A stretch of DNA of 64,000 nt from Zoogloea sp016790385. GTDB lineage: Bacteria; Pseudomonadota; Gammaproteobacteria; Burkholderiales; Rhodocyclaceae. Positions 36,123 to 44,526 of the stretch are shown piece by piece. The stretch lies in assembly GCF_041916735.1 (NCBI RefSeq), contig NZ_JAYRYY010000010.1. The stretch is one strand, 5' to 3'. The position numbers and the translations under genes are program-made. The notes beneath the pieces were generated by a model. The model was not told the origin of the DNA and made no database searches. It saw only the letters and a list, made by a program, of their open reading frames with translations. Positions within the stretch are counted from its first letter, which is position 1. Each line of letters opens with the position of its first letter.

Positions 36123-39044
36123 ATGGAGAACAAGGACATCATCTGGCAAACCAAACTCGCCGCCCGCATCCACGACCCGGCGGAGAAAGCCCTCGTACTG
36201 CTGCGCGACCCAGCCGGGCACGAGGGCGGCAGCATCGTAGGCATCGGCAAGGCTCTGGGCTTCGAGACGCATATGCTCAAACGCCGGGACGGCTCGGAGA
36301 TCGAAAAGTTGAAGCTGCCATCCGAGATGGAACGGATCATCGGGCAGGCTGACAGGTGGGCGGCGGCATCGGATCGGCCCCAGTGGCCAATGGATTCCCA
36401 AGGGAAGTACGAAAAATGGGCGCAAGTCCACTGGTCAAACCGGCCCATGCTCATCCACCCGCTGACCGGCACCCACTTCGATCTGCACAGTCTCGCCGAC
36501 ACCGACTTCCACGACATCAAGCAGCGCAGCTTCAAGCATTTCTCGAATCTGCTCGTGGCGCTGGGTGCCAAGGAAGGCGAAGAAGACCTGCGCAAGACCC
36601 TGCTCGCCTTCTGGCGCTTCGGCCCGGAGCTGAATGAAGAGGCCGACAACGGCAAACTCGGCCCCCTGTGGCAGCAACTCCCGGCCGACACCCGCGTGCC
36701 CGATCACTCGATCTGGGACCACCTGGACCTGACCTCGGCCTTCGCCGGCGCCTTCGCCGCCGACCCCAACGGGGAAGCCGCCTTGCTGGCCCTGTCCATC
36801 GGCCCGGTCCAACCCTTCATCGCCGCCGCCCGCAGCACCTCCGACCTGTGGGCCGGCTCTCACCTGCTCTCCCGCCTGTCCTGGGAGGCCATGCGCCCGG
36901 TGTGCGAGGCGCTCGGGCCGGATGCCATCCTGTTCCCACGCCTGCGCGGTGTGCCTCAGGTGGATCTGTGGCTGCGCGACCGGATGGATCTGCCCAATGA
37001 CCTGTTCGAGCGCCGCGAGTGGAACCGGGGCGGCACCGACAGCAACCCGCTGTTCTCGGCCGCCCTGCCCAACCGCTTTGTCGCCGTGGTGCCGGCGAGC
37101 CGGGCCAAAGCCATCGCAGAGTCAGTCGAAAGTGACGTGCGCGCATGGCTGCAAAGCACCGGCCGGGATGTCGTCTCGCGTCTGCTGGATGAAGCCGGCT
37201 TCGACACTGAAACGCCGCAGCCCTACGCGCAGATGCAGGAACAACTGGCCGGCTTCCCCGCAGTGCACTGGGCCGCCGTGCCCTTCTCACTGATCACGGC
37301 ACACAACAAGGAGAAGCAGACCGATCTGGACACCGTGCAGTTGTCGCAGGCGATGGCCCCATTCTTCGGCGTCGAACCCGGCCAGCCCTGCGGCTTTCTT
37401 GATACGCCCGCCTGGAAGGTGTTGCAGGGTGAAGGCCACGACAGCCGCTTATTCGCGCCCAACCCCGGCGCGCTCTACCCTGCCATCTACGAGCTGGCAG
37501 AGCGCGTCATGGCCGCCGCCAAGGCGGTGCGCCCCTTCAGCCAGATCCGGCAGGAAGGCTGGCGCTGCTCGCTGACCGGCGAGACCGAATGGCTGACGAC
37601 CGACCGGGAACAGCTCAAGAAATCCTATCGCCAGCAGCCCGACACGCTGTGGGCTCGGATCGCGAAAAAGAAACCGTCGTGGGCCAAGAAAGGCGAGCAC
37701 CTGGGCGCACTGCCGGCCATCAAACGTCTATGGCCGACGCTGTTTGCCGAGGAAGTGGGCAAGGCACTTTCTGCGGTCGACAACGGTGAAGCGATGAAGA
37801 TTGGCCGCTTCGTTGTTTCCACCCACACCATGGCCCTGGCGCATCAGCTCGACCAGTGGCTGAAAGATGAAAAGACCGACAACGCGGAAACTCCGGATTT
37901 CGGCGGCGACAGCGTGGCGCTGCCACGCAAGCTGTTGAAAGAATACGGGCACAAACGTCGCGAGCTCGAAATCGCCAAACGCCTGCCCGGCCTGCTCGAC
38001 GCTGCCGACGAAGAGGACAACGACACGGCCGGCGCCCAAGCGGAAAGGCTGGTGCGCCAGACACTCGGCGTGGACAATCTCGAAGCCTATTTCGCCCTGC
38101 TGCTGATGGACGGCGACCGCATGGGGCAGATGCTCTCCGGCGATCCGCAGTGGGCCATCTCGTACTGCGACAGTTTTCACCCGCAGGTGAAAGATGGTTT
38201 CAAGAAGCACGCAGCCAACCAACCGGCAATCAAGGACTATGGCGCACAGAAGCGCGCCCTCTCGCCCAACCGACATCTCGCCATCTCCGGCGCACTCAAC
38301 GATTTTTCGCTCATCGTGGTGCGCCACGTGGTCGAGGAGGAACACCTGGGCCGCGTCATCTACGCCGGCGGCGACGACGTGCTGGCCATGCTGCCGGTGG
38401 TCGATGCGCTGCCGGCGGCGCAGCGCCTGCGCCACGCCTATTCCGGCGTCGATCCTGCGCACGACGGCGGGCGCGATCCGCGCGGACTGACCTTGCACAA
38501 GGGCTTTGCCATCCTCAAGGGCAAGCTCATGCGCATGATGGGCCACACCGCCACAGCCTCCTGCGGCATTGTCATCGCCCACCATCAGGCTCCGCTCGCC
38601 ACCGTGCGCCGAGAGCTGGAGGCCGCCGAAAGGCGCGCCAAGAACGCTGGCCGGGATCGTTTCTCGATCACCGTCATCAAGCGCTCGGGCGGTGCATTGA
38701 AGCTGACCGCCGAATGGGGCGAGCCACTGAAGCTGTTGAACGACTTGCGATGTTTTCTGCGGGAAGAAGGCGTGTCGCGTCGGGCGGTCTACAACACGGC
38801 CGAGTGGCTGCACGACCTGCCGGAGCCGGAAAGCGACACAGCCATGCTTGCCAATCTGCTGGCGTATCAAATGGACCGCCAGGCCGACAAGGCTGCGGGC
38901 GAAAAACACGATATCCGCCAACTGGCCCAGCGTCTCGCCACGCTGGCTGTGCAGCAGCCCAAAGACCGCCTCAAATGGCTGGCCAACTTCATGAGCGTGG
39001 CCGAGTTCCTGGCCCGCGAAACCCGCAGTGGAGCTTCCGAATGA
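36123..39044 (+). CDS. cas10: Cas10/Cmr2, large subunit with cyclase palm
   Basis: The 973-residue large subunit of the Cmr complex. Near the N terminus an HD-like motif occurs (ARIHDPAEKAL, followed by GHEGG). SIGPVQPFIAAARSTSDLWAGS is typical of Cmr2. The catalytic palm has LLLMDGDRMGQM and the cyclase motif GGDD at residues 749-752 (IYAGGDDVLAM), so synthesis of cyclic oligoadenylate on target RNA binding is predicted. Whether the HD domain still cleaves DNA is uncertain. The stop overlaps the cmr3 start (ATGA). Confidence 0.95.
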   Translation: MENKDIIWQTKLAARIHDPAEKALVLLRDPAGHEGGSIVGIGKALGFETHMLKRRDGSEIEKLKLPSEMERIIGQADRWAAASDRPQWPMDSQGKYEKWAQVHWSNRPMLIHPLTGTHFDLHSLADTDFHDIKQRSFKHFSNLLVALGAKEGEEDLRKTLLAFWRFGPELNEEADNGKLGPLWQQLPADTRVPDHSIWDHLDLTSAFAGAFAADPNGEAALLALSIGPVQPFIAAARSTSDLWAGSHLLSRLSWEAMRPVCEALGPDAILFPRLRGVPQVDLWLRDRMDLPNDLFERREWNRGGTDSNPLFSAALPNRFVAVVPASRAKAIAESVESDVRAWLQSTGRDVVSRLLDEAGFDTETPQPYAQMQEQLAGFPAVHWAAVPFSLITAHNKEKQTDLDTVQLSQAMAPFFGVEPGQPCGFLDTPAWKVLQGEGHDSRLFAPNPGALYPAIYELAERVMAAAKAVRPFSQIRQEGWRCSLTGETEWLTTDREQLKKSYRQQPDTLWARIAKKKPSWAKKGEHLGALPAIKRLWPTLFAEEVGKALSAVDNGEAMKIGRFVVSTHTMALAHQLDQWLKDEKTDNAETPDFGGDSVALPRKLLKEYGHKRRELEIAKRLPGLLDAADEEDNDTAGAQAERLVRQTLGVDNLEAYFALLLMDGDRMGQMLSGDPQWAISYCDSFHPQVKDGFKKHAANQPAIKDYGAQKRALSPNRHLAISGALNDFSLIVVRHVVEEEHLGRVIYAGGDDVLAMLPVVDALPAAQRLRHAYSGVDPAHDGGRDPRGLTLHKGFAILKGKLMRMMGHTATASCGIVIAHHQAPLATVRRELEAAERRAKNAGRDRFSITVIKRSGGALKLTAEWGEPLKLLNDLRCFLREEGVSRRAVYNTAEWLHDLPEPESDTAMLANLLAYQMDRQADKAAGEKHDIRQLAQRLATLAVQQPKDRLKWLANFMSVAEFLARETRSGASE

Positions 39045-40240
39045 GCATCGAGACCCGTTTCATCGAGCCGCTGGACGTGCTCTTCCTGCGCGGCAACAAG
39101 CTGTTTGGCGACCCCGGCAGCCATGGCGAATCCCTGGTACCGCCCTGGCCGTCGGTCGCGGCGGGTGCGCTGCGCTCGCGCATGCTGGCCGACGAGCGCG
39201 TCGATCTGGCCGCCTTCGCCCACAACAAGGTCAATCACCCGACCCTCGGCACGCCCACCAAGCCCGGCAGTTTTGCGGTCACTGCCTTCCATCTGGCTCG
39301 GCGCTTTGCCGATGGCCGCGTCGAACTACTGATCGCCCCGCCGGCCGATCTGGTCATCGGTGAAAGCGATGGCAAGGTCAGCAGCGTGCGCAGCCTGCAA
39401 CCCACGGTGCTGGCCAGCAGCTTGGAGGCATCGAGCCCCCTGCCCCTGCTGCCGGTGCTGGCCGAAGAGCAACGCAGCAAACCGGCGGGCGGCTACTGGC
39501 TGACGCAGGCAGGATGGGAGAAGTACCTCAAGGGCGAAAAGCCCGCCTGTGACGATCTGCTCAAAGCCAGCCAGCTCTGGGCCATCGACCACCGGGTCGG
39601 CGTCGGCCTTGATGCGCACACCCGCCGCGCCGCCGACGGCAAGCTGTTCAGCGTACAGGCGGTGAGCATGGTGCAACCACGGCACGAGATCGCGAAGCGC
39701 AGGGTCATGAAGGATGACAAACAGCATGAAGAGCCCATCCTTGCTGACTATGCCGTGGGTTTTCTGGCGTCCGTCAGCGGCGCTTCGCTACCCAAGAACG
39801 GCAGCCTGCGCCTGGGTGGTGATGGCCGCGCCGCCGCGCTGCACCCCTGCGACGCCCACCCACCCACCGCCGATCACGCCACCATCGCCGCCGCCCGACG
39901 CTGCCGCATCGTGCTTTCCACGCCGGGCATTTTTGCCGACGGCTGGCGCCTGCCCGGCGTCGACGCCCAAGGCCGCTTCGCGCTTGGCGGCGTGCGCGGC
40001 AAGTTGGTCTGCGCCGCCGTGCCCCGCTTCGAGGCCATCTCCGGCTGGGATCTGGCCCAGCGTGAGCCCAAACCGGCCCGACGCGTCGCCCCTGCCGGCT
40101 GCGTGTATTGGCTGGACGAACTCGACGCCACGCCCGACGCGCTCGGCAAGCTTGCCGCTGCCGGCCTGTGGGACGAAGCCTGCGAAGATGCAGCGCGTCG
40201 CGCCGAAGGGTTCAACCGACTTGCCCTGGCCTGCTGGTGA
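39041..40240 (+). CDS. cmr3: Type III-B Cmr3 (RAMP, Cas5 group)
   Basis: Cmr3 pairs with Cas10 and holds the crRNA 5' handle. The 399-residue product starts MSIETRFIEPLDVLFLRGNK and contains the family segment DPGSHGESLVPPWPSVAAGAL; a glycine-rich RAMP loop (RFALGGVRGKLV) lies near the C terminus. The ATG overlaps the cas10 stop by 4 bp. A longer in-frame reading from 38150 overlaps cas10 and is rejected. The next start, of the RhuM-Fic gene, is 9 bp past its stop. Confidence 0.92.
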   Translation: MSIETRFIEPLDVLFLRGNKLFGDPGSHGESLVPPWPSVAAGALRSRMLADERVDLAAFAHNKVNHPTLGTPTKPGSFAVTAFHLARRFADGRVELLIAPPADLVIGESDGKVSSVRSLQPTVLASSLEASSPLPLLPVLAEEQRSKPAGGYWLTQAGWEKYLKGEKPACDDLLKASQLWAIDHRVGVGLDAHTRRAADGKLFSVQAVSMVQPRHEIAKRRVMKDDKQHEEPILADYAVGFLASVSGASLPKNGSLRLGGDGRAAALHPCDAHPPTADHATIAAARRCRIVLSTPGIFADGWRLPGVDAQGRFALGGVRGKLVCAAVPRFEAISGWDLAQREPKPARRVAPAGCVYWLDELDATPDALGKLAAAGLWDEACEDAARRAEGFNRLALACW

Positions 40241-40249
40241 GGTTCCGAC

Positions 40250-41209
40250 ATGAATGAACTGCTGATTTTTGAAACCGATAGCAAGCAGGTCGCTGTCCGG
40301 CTGGAGGGCGAAACGGTGTGGCTGAGCCAGGAGCAGATGGCCAGCCTCTTCGAGCGCGAGCGTTCAGTGATCAGCAAACACTTGCGCAATGTGTTTGCCG
40401 ATGGAGAACTCGACGAAAAAAGCAATGTGCAAAATTTGCACATTGCCGGCTCCGACAAGCCCACCCGGTTCTATAACCTCGATGTCATCATTTCCATCGG
40501 CTACCGGGTCAAGTCACAGCGTGGCGTGCGCTTCCGCCAATGGGCTACCGGCGTGCTGCGCGAACACCTCACCCAAGGCTATACCCTCAACCGCACACGC
40601 CTGCTGGAAAAGGGCCTTGACGAAGCCCGCCAGGCCATCGACCTGCTCGCCCGCAGCCTGACCGATCCAGCCCTCATCAGCGACACCGGGCGCGAGCTCA
40701 TCGGGCTCATTGCCGGCTATGCCAAGACCTGGCACCTGCTGCTCAAGTACGACGAAGACGGCCTGCAACTGCCGGCCGGCTGCCAGCCGGCGCGGGGCAT
40801 TCTCGATTACGCCACCGCCCGCCGCGCCCTCAACGACCTCAAAGCCAGCCTGCACGCCTGCGGCGAAGCCACCGATCTGTTCGCCCGGGAACGTGGTGAG
40901 AGCCTGCACGGCATCCTCGGCAGCATCGAGCAGACCATGTTCGGCGAGGCGCTCTACCCAAGCCGTGAGGAGAAGGCAGCCCACCTCTTCTATTTCGTCA
41001 TCAAGGATCACCCGTTTTCCGACGGCAACAAGCGCAGCGCGGCCTTTTTGCTGCTGCTCTACCTGCGCCAGGAAGCCATGCCGACCAGCATCAACCCGGC
41101 GGCGCTGACCGCGCTGACCCTGCTGGTGGCCGAAAGCCAGCCGCAAAACAAGGATCTGATGATCCGCCTGATCGTCAACCTGCTGGCCGCCAGCGCACCG
41201 AATTTCTGA
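40250..41209 (+). CDS. RhuM-Fic fusion protein inside the cmr operon
   Basis: A 319-residue protein with an N-terminal RhuM-type winged-helix DNA-binding domain (WLSQEQMASLFERERSVISKH; RFYNLDVIISIGYRVKSQRG) and a C-terminal Fic/Doc domain with the motif HPFSDGNKRSAAF, His254 being the catalytic candidate. The motif is intermediate between Fic AMP-transferases (HPFxxGNGR) and Doc kinase (HxFxxANKR). Its ribosome binding site overlaps the cmr3 stop, and cmr4 starts 21 bp past its stop, so it is expressed with the Cmr effector. No antitoxin-like inhibitory partner is adjacent. Function in CRISPR defence is unknown; a cell-arrest effector or locus guard is an inference. Confidence 0.85.
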   Translation: MNELLIFETDSKQVAVRLEGETVWLSQEQMASLFERERSVISKHLRNVFADGELDEKSNVQNLHIAGSDKPTRFYNLDVIISIGYRVKSQRGVRFRQWATGVLREHLTQGYTLNRTRLLEKGLDEARQAIDLLARSLTDPALISDTGRELIGLIAGYAKTWHLLLKYDEDGLQLPAGCQPARGILDYATARRALNDLKASLHACGEATDLFARERGESLHGILGSIEQTMFGEALYPSREEKAAHLFYFVIKDHPFSDGNKRSAAFLLLLYLRQEAMPTSINPAALTALTLLVAESQPQNKDLMIRLIVNLLAASAPNF

Positions 41210-41230
41210 ATTCCCGAAGGGAGACAAGCC

Positions 41231-42184
41231 ATGTTCGAAAAAAACGCAGCCCTGTTCCTCTACGCCGTCAGCCCCGTGCACATGGGTGCAGGGCAGGCCG
41301 TAGGCATCATCGACAACCCCATCCAGCGCGAACGTCACACCGGCCACCCGTGCTTTGCCGGTTCGGGCATCAAGGGGGCGGTACGGCATGCTTGGGAGGT
41401 GCTTTCTTCCGCAGTGCCCGAGGCCGACAAGGGGAAGCTCAAGATTCATCTTGATGGGCTGTTCGGTCCAGCCGCCGACCCGGAATCTCGCCAAGGCAAA
41501 GATTTGCACGCTGGCGCCGTGAGCTTTGGCGACGCACAGCTAGTGGCCCTGCCCGTGCGTAGCCTGCGTGGCGGCTACGTTTACGCCACCTGCCCACAAG
41601 CCCTCTCCCGCGCCCAGCGCCTACTCGGCCTGGTCGGGCGCCCGGCCGGCTGGAAGGTGCCGAGCGTTGCCGAAGGCCACTGCCTCATCGCCAATCCGGC
41701 CTTGCTCTCCGAGCGCCAAATCGACGGCAAGCCAACGAAGGTGCTGCATCTGGAAGCCTTTGAGTACATAGCAGAGGAGTCGCAGGACCTGCTGGCCATT
41801 TCCGCCGACATCACCAACCGCGGCCTGCCCACAGGCGACGCCTACGCCTTCTTTGCCGCCAAGCTGAAGACCGACCTCGTCGTGCTCTCCGACAGCGACT
41901 TCGCCTACTTCGCCCAGCACGCCATGCTGGTGGAGCCCCATGTGCGAATTGACGAAAAGACCGGCACCGCAAGTGACGGCGGCCTGTTCTACACCGAGAA
42001 CCTGCCACCCGAATCGCTGCTCATCGCCCCGTTGCTGGCCAGCCAGACCCGCAGCGGCAAGGATGACCAGTCGGCCGAGATCGTCATGGCCCAGATCAAG
42101 GCCGTCATCGACGGAAAGCTGCTGCAGATCGGCGGCGACGTGACCACCGGCCGCGGCCTGGTGGTCGCCAAGGTGGAGGGCTGA
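41231..42184 (+). CDS. cmr4: Type III-B Cmr4 (Cas7 backbone, target RNA cleavage)
   Basis: Cmr4 polymerises along the crRNA and cuts target RNA at 6-nt steps. The 317-residue protein has the catalytic loop Asp in VGIIDNPIQRERHTGHP (about residue 27), the adjacent SGIKGAVRHAW RAMP segment, and a C-terminal glycine-rich loop (LLQIGGDVTTGRG). A GGGAGA ribosome binding site precedes the ATG. It lies downstream of the RhuM-Fic gene and 2 bp before cmr5. Confidence 0.94.
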   Translation: MFEKNAALFLYAVSPVHMGAGQAVGIIDNPIQRERHTGHPCFAGSGIKGAVRHAWEVLSSAVPEADKGKLKIHLDGLFGPAADPESRQGKDLHAGAVSFGDAQLVALPVRSLRGGYVYATCPQALSRAQRLLGLVGRPAGWKVPSVAEGHCLIANPALLSERQIDGKPTKVLHLEAFEYIAEESQDLLAISADITNRGLPTGDAYAFFAAKLKTDLVVLSDSDFAYFAQHAMLVEPHVRIDEKTGTASDGGLFYTENLPPESLLIAPLLASQTRSGKDDQSAEIVMAQIKAVIDGKLLQIGGDVTTGRGLVVAKVEG

Positions 42185-42186
42185 TC

Positions 42187-42585
42187 GTGAGCAAACTGAC
42201 ACTGGAACAACAACGGGCGCAACACGCCTGGGATTGCGCAACCAAAGCTAAACAAGAACTCGGAAAAGATGGCTATGAGAAATATGTGGATGCAGCCAAA
42301 GGCATGCCCGCGTTGATCATGAACAGTGGGCTGATGCAGGTGCTCGCCTTCTGCCATGAAAAAGGTCAAAAGGATTCGGGGCGTCACCATGAAGCGGCTG
42401 CAACACATCTTCGTACATGGCTTAGCAAGCGCTTCAACGGCGTTGACCGTGATCCCGGTTTTGACATGCTCATGCAGTCGCTGATGAAGTCTTCGCCAGC
42501 CGACTACCAGGCCATCACCGCCGAAGCCTTCGCCTGGCTGCGCTGGTTGCGCCAAATGGCCCCGGCCCGTGTGAAAGGAGACTGA
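42187..42585 (+). CDS. cmr5: Type III-B Cmr5 small subunit
   Basis: A helical small subunit of 132 residues that forms the belly filament of the Cmr complex. The N terminus (LTLEQQRAQHAWDCATKAK) and MPALIMNSGLMQVLAFCHEKGQKD are typical. Translation starts at GTG 42187, 2 bp after the cmr4 stop. The stop is 2 bp before the GTG of cmr6, giving tight coupling. Confidence 0.92.
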   Translation: MSKLTLEQQRAQHAWDCATKAKQELGKDGYEKYVDAAKGMPALIMNSGLMQVLAFCHEKGQKDSGRHHEAAATHLRTWLSKRFNGVDRDPGFDMLMQSLMKSSPADYQAITAEAFAWLRWLRQMAPARVKGD

Positions 42586-42587
42586 GC

Positions 42588-43796
42588 GTGCCCATCGCTG
42601 CCGTACCCAACTATCTGGACAAGGATTTCAAGGATGCCTCGCCAGGCATGCGTTTTGGGATGTATCTCGCGCTTTGGGAAATGGGTTGGAGCAAGAGCAA
42701 GGACAAGCCTCTGGACAGTGCAAAAAAGCTCGGCGACAACGACCAGAAAACGCTCAAGGCACTCGGCCGCAGGCAATTGAGCGGCTTCAATGCCGCAGTC
42801 TCCGATGACAACGGGCTCCGCCTCGAAGCCCTCTCCACCGCCCCCTTCACCACCGGCCTGGGCAACGCGCACCCGCTGGAAAACGGCTTCGCATTTCTCA
42901 ACCCCTACGGCCTGCCCTATCTGCCGGGTTCCGGCGTCAAGGGGGTGCTGCGTCAGGCAGCGCGTGAGCTGGCCGGCCTGGCTATACATGCGCAATGGGA
43001 CATTCCTTCCGATTGGAACGAAGACGCCGTTACTGCGCTATTCGGCAAACAGCCCAAAGACGACGATACCGACCACCTGCGTGGCGCCCTCACCTTCTGG
43101 GACGTCATCCCCCAGATCAAGGGAGAGAGTCTGGCTGTGGACATCATGACGCCCCACCAAAGCCACTACTACCAGCATAAGCAGGAACCCAAAGCCGGCA
43201 ACAGCACCACAGCCCACGACTCCGGCCAACCCAACCCGATCACCTTTCTCACCGTTCCGCCCGGTTCCGGTTTCACCTTCCACGTCACCTGCGATCTGGC
43301 GCACCTGACGCGGCTGGCGCCCGATCTCGCCGCAGACGGCAGCTGGAAAACCCTGCTCACCGCCGCCTTCAAACACGCCTTCCTATGGCTAGGCTTTGGC
43401 GCCAAGACAGCTGTGGGCTATGGCGCGATGCGGGAAGACCAGAAAGCCGGAGCGCGCGAAGCGGCCAGGCAGCAGGCGCAAGCCGAAGCAACCCGGCGCG
43501 CCCAGAAGGAAGCCGAGCGTGAGGCTGCGCTGGCGCAGATGTCGCCCCTCGACCGCGAGATCCGCGAGTTCCTCGATGCTCGTCAGGACAAGAACCAGCC
43601 GGATCTGAGCGCGCTGATCGGCGGCTTGAAGAAAGGTCGATGGTCCGGCGTGAACAAGATCGCCGTGGCGGAGCGCGCCAAGGCCATGATGCTGAGTGCG
43701 AAGAAATGGAGGGAAAAATCCGAGAAGAAGAACCCGGACAAGGACAACGACTATCAGGACACACTCAAGGTAATGGCGTGGATCAAGGGGCAATGA
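42588..43796 (+). CDS. cmr6: Type III-B Cmr6 with long C-terminal extension
   Basis: Cas7-group RAMP subunit that caps the crRNA 3' end. The 402-residue protein starts at GTG 42588. The core has TTGLGNAHPLENGFAFLNPYG, LPGSGVKGVLRQAARE and the glycine-rich loop LWLGFGAKTAVGYGAM near residue 270-285. After about residue 285 comes a charged, Ala/Glu/Arg-rich segment likely to be coiled coil, then a further Lys-rich region of about 80 residues. That roughly 115-residue extension is not part of the minimal Cmr6 fold. Confidence 0.92.
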   Translation: MPIAAVPNYLDKDFKDASPGMRFGMYLALWEMGWSKSKDKPLDSAKKLGDNDQKTLKALGRRQLSGFNAAVSDDNGLRLEALSTAPFTTGLGNAHPLENGFAFLNPYGLPYLPGSGVKGVLRQAARELAGLAIHAQWDIPSDWNEDAVTALFGKQPKDDDTDHLRGALTFWDVIPQIKGESLAVDIMTPHQSHYYQHKQEPKAGNSTTAHDSGQPNPITFLTVPPGSGFTFHVTCDLAHLTRLAPDLAADGSWKTLLTAAFKHAFLWLGFGAKTAVGYGAMREDQKAGAREAARQQAQAEATRRAQKEAEREAALAQMSPLDREIREFLDARQDKNQPDLSALIGGLKKGRWSGVNKIAVAERAKAMMLSAKKWREKSEKKNPDKDNDYQDTLKVMAWIKGQ

Positions 43797-43871
43797 TCTG
43801 CCTTGCCCGCCGCCTTGTGCCCTCTACAACCCGACACTAGAATGAATCATGTCATTTTTCAGGATTGCGCC

Positions 43872-44132
43872 ATGAACACCGCAATAATGTCACAAGGCGG
43901 CCGCGTGGTTATACCCAAACAGTACCGCGAAAAACTCGGCGTCAAAGAAGGCGACGAAGTCATATGGACCGAGGTGGATGGGCAAATCGTCCTGACCTCG
44001 CGTCGGCAAGAGTTGGAACGCGCCGAACGCTTTTTCGACCGGCTCATGGCTGATTACACCGGCCCTTCGCTGGCCGATGAACTCATCACCGAGCGGCGCG
44101 CCGAGTCCGTGCGCGAGGATGAGCATGAATAG
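43872..44132 (+). CDS. vapB: AbrB/MazE-fold antitoxin (VapB type)
   Basis: An 86-residue antitoxin with a swapped-hairpin AbrB DNA-binding domain (SQGGRVVIPKQYREKLGVKEGDEV) and a C-terminal tail likely to wrap the toxin. The ATG at 43872 has an AGGA site; another ATG at 43842 is in frame but less likely. It lies 75 bp after cmr6 on the same strand and overlaps vapC by 14 bp. Probably represses its own promoter in the short gap after cmr6. Confidence 0.85.
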   Translation: MNTAIMSQGGRVVIPKQYREKLGVKEGDEVIWTEVDGQIVLTSRRQELERAERFFDRLMADYTGPSLADELITERRAESVREDEHE

Positions 44133-44526
44133 CGTGCTCGACGCCTCGGCGATCCTCGCCTGGATTCTCAGGGAACCAGGCAGCGAACGGGTGCGCGAAC
44201 TGATGGCGACCGGAAATTGCCTGCTGTCCGCCGTCAATGCCGCCGAGATCATCACCAAGCTGGCCGACAAGGATCGGCCGGAGACGGCCTTGCGGCAGGT
44301 GATCGCCCATATCGGCGCCGAATGCCTGCCCTTCGACGCCGCGCAAGCGACCGAAGCCGGCCTGCTGCGCCCGCTCACCCGCCACCTCGGCCTGTCGCTC
44401 GGCGACCGGGCCTGTCTGGCGCTGGCACGGCTGCACGGTAGCGCCGTCATCACCGCCGATCGCCCCTGGCTGCAACTGGCCGAACCACTCGGCCTAAGTA
44501 TCGAATGCATTCGGCCACCGTCGTGA
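44119..44526 (+). CDS. vapC: PIN-domain ribonuclease toxin (VapC type)
   Basis: A 135-residue PIN nuclease expected to cut RNA, often initiator tRNA or rRNA. Acidic metal-binding residues are present: Asp in SVLDASAILAWIL, Glu in NAAEIITKL, Asp in SLGDRACLALA and Asp in VITADRPW. It starts inside vapB (ATG 44119; 44125 is an alternative), and its end overlaps the cas6 start by 22 bp, so the toxin and Cas6 are transcribed together. Confidence 0.88.
   Translation: MSMNSVLDASAILAWILREPGSERVRELMATGNCLLSAVNAAEIITKLADKDRPETALRQVIAHIGAECLPFDAAQATEAGLLRPLTRHLGLSLGDRACLALARLHGSAVITADRPWLQLAEPLGLSIECIRPPS

Noticed and set aside
38150..39040. N-terminal extension of cmr3 into cas10
   Set aside because: Cmr3 homology begins at the ATG at 39041, and the extension is out of frame with Cas10.
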